A DNA stretch of 7,652 bases from contig JACKIG010000025.1 of NCBI GenBank assembly GCA_020638595.1, positions 50,001-57,652 on the forward strand, read 5' to 3'. Both the position numbers and the translations under genes were made by a program. Below the pieces are notes generated by a model. It did not search any database. It was not told the origin of the DNA and saw nothing but the letters and a program-made list of their open reading frames with translations. Positions 6,086-7,652 of this stretch are shown piece after piece. This stretch comes from Rhodospirillaceae bacterium (lineage in GTDB: Bacteria > Pseudomonadota > Alphaproteobacteria > DSM-16000 > Inquilinaceae). The first letter of the stretch is position 1; every line of letters starts with the position of its first letter.

Positions 6086-6740
6086 ATTCGATGCTGCTGG
6101 ACGCGACGATCGCGCTGGCCCGGCTTTGCACGTTCAGCTTGCGCAGGATCGCCGAGACATGCGCCTTGACGGTCGGTTCGGCCAGCGAGAGCGCACGCGC
6201 GATCTGTTTGTTGGATTCGCCCTTGGCCAGGCGTTCCAGAACCAGCAGCTGCTTGCGCGTCAGGGTCGTCAACAGGCTGCGCGGCACCCTCGGCACGGGG
6301 TCGTCCGCGCCGCCGGCGGGCACGACGTCGCCCTGGCGCACCACTTCCGCCGGAAGGTAGATGCCGCCGTCCAGCACATCGACCAGGGCCTTGACCATGA
6401 CGCTGCGCGGCGACGTCTTGGTGATGAACCCGATCGCGCCATGGCCGATGGCCTCGATGACATCCGCCCGTTCGGTCTTGGCGGACACGACCACGACAGG
6501 GACGCCCGGCGCTTCGTGGCGCAGCAGGGAAAGGCCGGCAATGCCGTCCATGCCCGGCATCATCAGGTCCAGCAGGATCAAGTCGAGGTCGGGGTGCGAG
6601 CGCGCCAGCTCCACCGCCTCTTCCAGGTTCGACGCTTCCAGACACCGGCAGTCGCAGCCGATCTGTCCCACCACCTCGACAAGGGCTTCGCGGAAGAGGG
6701 GATGATCGTCGGCGATCAGGACTTCTAGGCCATCATGCAT
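6027..6740 (-). CDS. NarL/FixJ (LuxR-type) response regulator, ErbR/AgmR-like
   Basis: A 237-residue DNA-binding response regulator. The receiver (about residues 5-122) has D11/D12, phosphoacceptor D58 in LILLDLMMPGMDG, S86 and K108 in GFITKTSPR. A linker follows, then the LuxR-type helix-turn-helix (about 158-215: LTRKQLLVLERLAKGESNKQ and then TVKAHVSAILRKLNVQSRA). The start of the receiver (VLIADDHPLFREAL) and the stretch GAIGFITKTSPR recall P. aeruginosa ErbR/AgmR (PA1978), which controls ethanol-oxidation genes. About 20 residues follow the HTH (EFRNLRLSGDRDASSPKEDG), longer than usual for the family; this tail is encoded antisense to the end of the kinase gene. ATG 6740 is used; CGGAG at 6757-6753 is a weak, distant ribosome site. 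It is convergent with the kinase and divergent from the aldehyde dehydrogenase. Cognate pairing with the kinase and control of the dehydrogenase are inferred from neighbourhood. Confidence 0.93.
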   Translation of the reverse strand: MHDGLEVLIADDHPLFREALVEVVGQIGCDCRCLEASNLEEAVELARSHPDLDLILLDLMMPGMDGIAGLSLLRHEAPGVPVVVVSAKTERADVIEAIGHGAIGFITKTSPRSVMVKALVDVLDGGIYLPAEVVRQGDVVPAGGADDPVPRVPRSLLTTLTRKQLLVLERLAKGESNKQIARALSLAEPTVKAHVSAILRKLNVQSRASAIVASSSIEFRNLRLSGDRDASSPKEDG

Positions 6741-6950
6741 AGCCCGGTGTGGCTCCGATGGTCAGAGGCTGGAGATCCCGGGCTTGGAAGGGAAAACCGG
6801 TCATCGCCGCAGGCGTCCCGACCAGGGCCTGCACGTTGCAGCCGGGGGCGGCGCACACCCGCCCGGCGTCTCTCCCTTTCCGGGGCCTTCCTTCTCTCGC
6901 CTGCGATGATCGCGCGGCGCGGGAGGACCTCATTCTGTTCTTCAAACACC

Positions 6951-6977
6951 ATTGTATATCACACCGCCAAGCCGCAA
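6951..6977 (-). promoter_or_regulatory. Weak promoter candidate for the response regulator
   Basis: On the minus strand TACAAT (6956-6951) is a good -10 match, with TTGCGG (6977-6972) 15 bp upstream, which is shorter than the ideal spacing. Transcription from here would give a leader of about 205 nt. It is the only AT-rich promoter-like site I see in this direction, but the evidence is thin. Confidence 0.25.
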
Positions 6978-7065
6978 TGCAGGCGGCAATTTCCCGCGGC
7001 TGGCCGCTGCCGACCTGTCGCGTTGCCGGCGGGTCCGGTGCCGCCAGCCGCCGCCTGCCGGGACC

Positions 7066-7110
7066 CGATACGCACGTATCGAGTCTCAGGTATCGATTGT
7101 GTATTCATAC
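7066..7110. promoter_or_regulatory. Palindromic operator candidate upstream of the aldehyde dehydrogenase
   Basis: CGATACG-CA-CGTATCG (7066-7081) is a perfect 16-bp palindrome with 7-bp arms. Its right half, GTATCGA (7076-7082), recurs at 7090-7096, 14 bp on. GTAT-TC-ATAC at 7101-7110 is a third, smaller palindrome with the same GTAT core. Together they form an array about 55-100 bp before the -10-like element, where a NarL-type activator could bind. The repeats are plain in the sequence; the binding protein is inferred. Confidence 0.5.
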
Positions 7111-7152
7111 TAAAACGCATCATCGGGCTGGTGTTTATTGTGATGATATTTC

Positions 7153-7158
7153 GATAAT
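7153..7158 (+). promoter_or_regulatory. -10-like element for the aldehyde dehydrogenase
   Basis: GATAAT matches TATAAT at five of six positions and lies in the most AT-rich part of the window. No good -35 is found at 16-18 bp upstream (the sequence there is GGTGTT or similar), which fits a promoter that needs an activator. The leader would be about 45-50 nt. Confidence 0.35.
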
Positions 7159-7198
7159 ATTTGCGAAACAATCCAGAAATGAATTCAACGGTCCAACA

Positions 7199-7203
7199 GG
7201 AGG
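7199..7203 (+). promoter_or_regulatory. Strong ribosome binding site of the aldehyde dehydrogenase
   Basis: GGAGG, within AGGAGGAA, lies 9 nt before ATG 7213. It is the strongest Shine-Dalgarno site in the window, which suggests high expression of the dehydrogenase once transcribed. Confidence 0.8.
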
Positions 7204-7212
7204 AATAGACCC

Positions 7213-7652
7213 ATGCTCCACCAAGCCTTGGAGACGATTTCCCACACCATCAAGCTGCGCTCCCGCTATGACAATTTCATCGGCGGCACTTGGGCGGCGC
7301 CGAAGAAGGGCCAGTACTTCAGCAATCCCAGTCCGATTACCGGAAAGCCGCTGTGCGAGATCGCCCGGTCGACCGCCGAGGACATCGAAGCGGCGCTGGA
7401 TGCCGCGCACGCAGCCCAGGGCGCCTGGGGCAGCACCACGCCGGCCCACCGCGCCAACATCCTCAACAGGATCGCCGACCGCATCGAACAGCACCTGCCC
7501 ATGCTGGCGCTGGTCGAAACGCTGGACAACGGCAAGCCGGTGCGTGAGACGACCGCCGCCGACCTGCCGCTGGCGATCGACCATTTCCGCTATTTCGCCG
7601 GCTGCGTGCGCGCGCAGGAAGGCACGATCAGCGAGATCGACGAACACACCGT
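7213..7652 (+). CDS. exaC: NAD-dependent aldehyde dehydrogenase, ExaC/AcoD-like (partial, C-terminus outside window)
   Basis: The first 146 codons of an aldehyde dehydrogenase that is normally about 505 residues long; the gene is cut by the right edge. The N-terminus (YDNFIGGTWAAPKKGQYFSN, then SPITGKPLCEIARST, AALDAAHAAQGAW, RANILNRIADRIE, ETLDNGKPVRET and DHFRYFAGCVRAQEG) follows the acetaldehyde dehydrogenase subgroup that includes P. aeruginosa ExaC and Ralstonia AcoD. These oxidise acetaldehyde and other short aldehydes to acids with NAD in the cytoplasm, after alcohol oxidation or in acetoin breakdown. The catalytic Cys and Glu lie outside the window. It is transcribed divergently from the ErbR-like regulator gene. 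Assignment to the family is firm. The subgroup is likely, and the physiological substrate is inferred from the neighbours; AcoD-type function is the main alternative. Confidence 0.93.
   Translation, partial: MLHQALETISHTIKLRSRYDNFIGGTWAAPKKGQYFSNPSPITGKPLCEIARSTAEDIEAALDAAHAAQGAWGSTTPAHRANILNRIADRIEQHLPMLALVETLDNGKPVRETTAADLPLAIDHFRYFAGCVRAQEGTISEIDEHT

Larger units (their letters stand above)
6741..7212. other. 472-bp divergent control region between response regulator and aldehyde dehydrogenase
   Basis: No credible gene is seen: short open frames on both strands are Arg/Pro-rich and match no family I know. The left part (to about 7065) is GC-rich like its surroundings; the right part (about 7082-7190) is clearly AT-rich, as expected for a promoter. 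It contains palindromes at 7066-7110, a -10-like element at 7153-7158, an AT palindrome (ATATT and AATAT around TCGAT, 7146-7160) and a strong ribosome site for the dehydrogenase. Confidence 0.7.

Noticed and set aside
6126..6728. A 200-codon plus-strand open frame opposite the response regulator
   Set aside because: It is antisense to a complete response regulator with all key residues; composition is rich in Asp, His and Gln, as in other shadows.
6735..7157. A 140-codon plus-strand open frame in the divergent control region
   Set aside because: It is Arg/Pro/Ser-rich, has no good ribosome site, runs across the composition change and the palindromes, and matches no family. It was considered as a small membrane protein because of its hydrophobic end, but that end is only AT-rich promoter DNA translated.
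7066..7212. A sigma54 promoter for the dehydrogenase, as known for some aco operons
   Set aside because: No TGGCAC-N5-TTGC-like pair with correct GG/GC spacing is present upstream of the start.
1..7652. tRNA, rRNA and CRISPR arrays
   Set aside because: I saw no cloverleaf-like sequence with a CCA end, no rRNA-like stretch and no regularly spaced direct repeats.

Overview
The window is high-GC DNA with tightly packed genes. Its protein families and codon use suggest an alphaproteobacterium, perhaps of the Rhodospirillales/Azospirillum type. That placement is an inference, because there is no rRNA or other marker gene here.

Layout: (1) Positions 1-1959 are most of an IS66-family insertion sequence on the minus strand: tnpA, tnpB, and a tnpC that runs off the left edge. 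Its outer end lies near 1959. (2) A 281-residue protein of unrecognised family (2120-2965, plus) begins about 160 bp beyond the IS end. (3) A 451-bp non-coding stretch (2966-3416) holds a good sigma70-type promoter candidate and a perfect 12-bp GC hairpin just before the next gene. (4) A two-gene operon on the plus strand encodes a FIST-domain protein of the NosP type (3417-4592) and a hybrid histidine kinase of the NahK/ErcS type (4592-6085), joined by a TGATG stop/start. (5) A NarL/FixJ-type response regulator (6740-6027, minus) faces the kinase, and the two 3' ends overlap by 59 bp. (6) A 472-bp spacer (6741-7212), GC-rich on the left and AT-rich on the right, carries palindromic operator-like sites. 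(7) The first 146 codons of an NAD-dependent aldehyde dehydrogenase of the ExaC/AcoD type (7213 onward, plus) run off the right edge.

How the genes may work together: in Pseudomonas aeruginosa, NosP (PA1975) and NahK/ErcS' (PA1976) lie beside the regulator ErbR/AgmR (PA1978) and the ethanol-oxidation genes exaA-exaB-exaC. This window has the same four kinds of protein in compact form. The simplest model is that the FIST protein modulates the PAS-less kinase, the kinase controls the LuxR-type regulator, and the regulator acts on the aldehyde dehydrogenase promoter. The families and the gene order are seen in the sequence. The signal, the phosphotransfer route and the target promoter are inferred.

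The most interesting items are this compact predicted NO/heme-to-aldehyde-oxidation module, the antisense overlap of kinase and regulator, the structured leader of the FIST gene, the palindromes upstream of the dehydrogenase, and the unrecognised Gly/Ala-rich protein next to the IS element.
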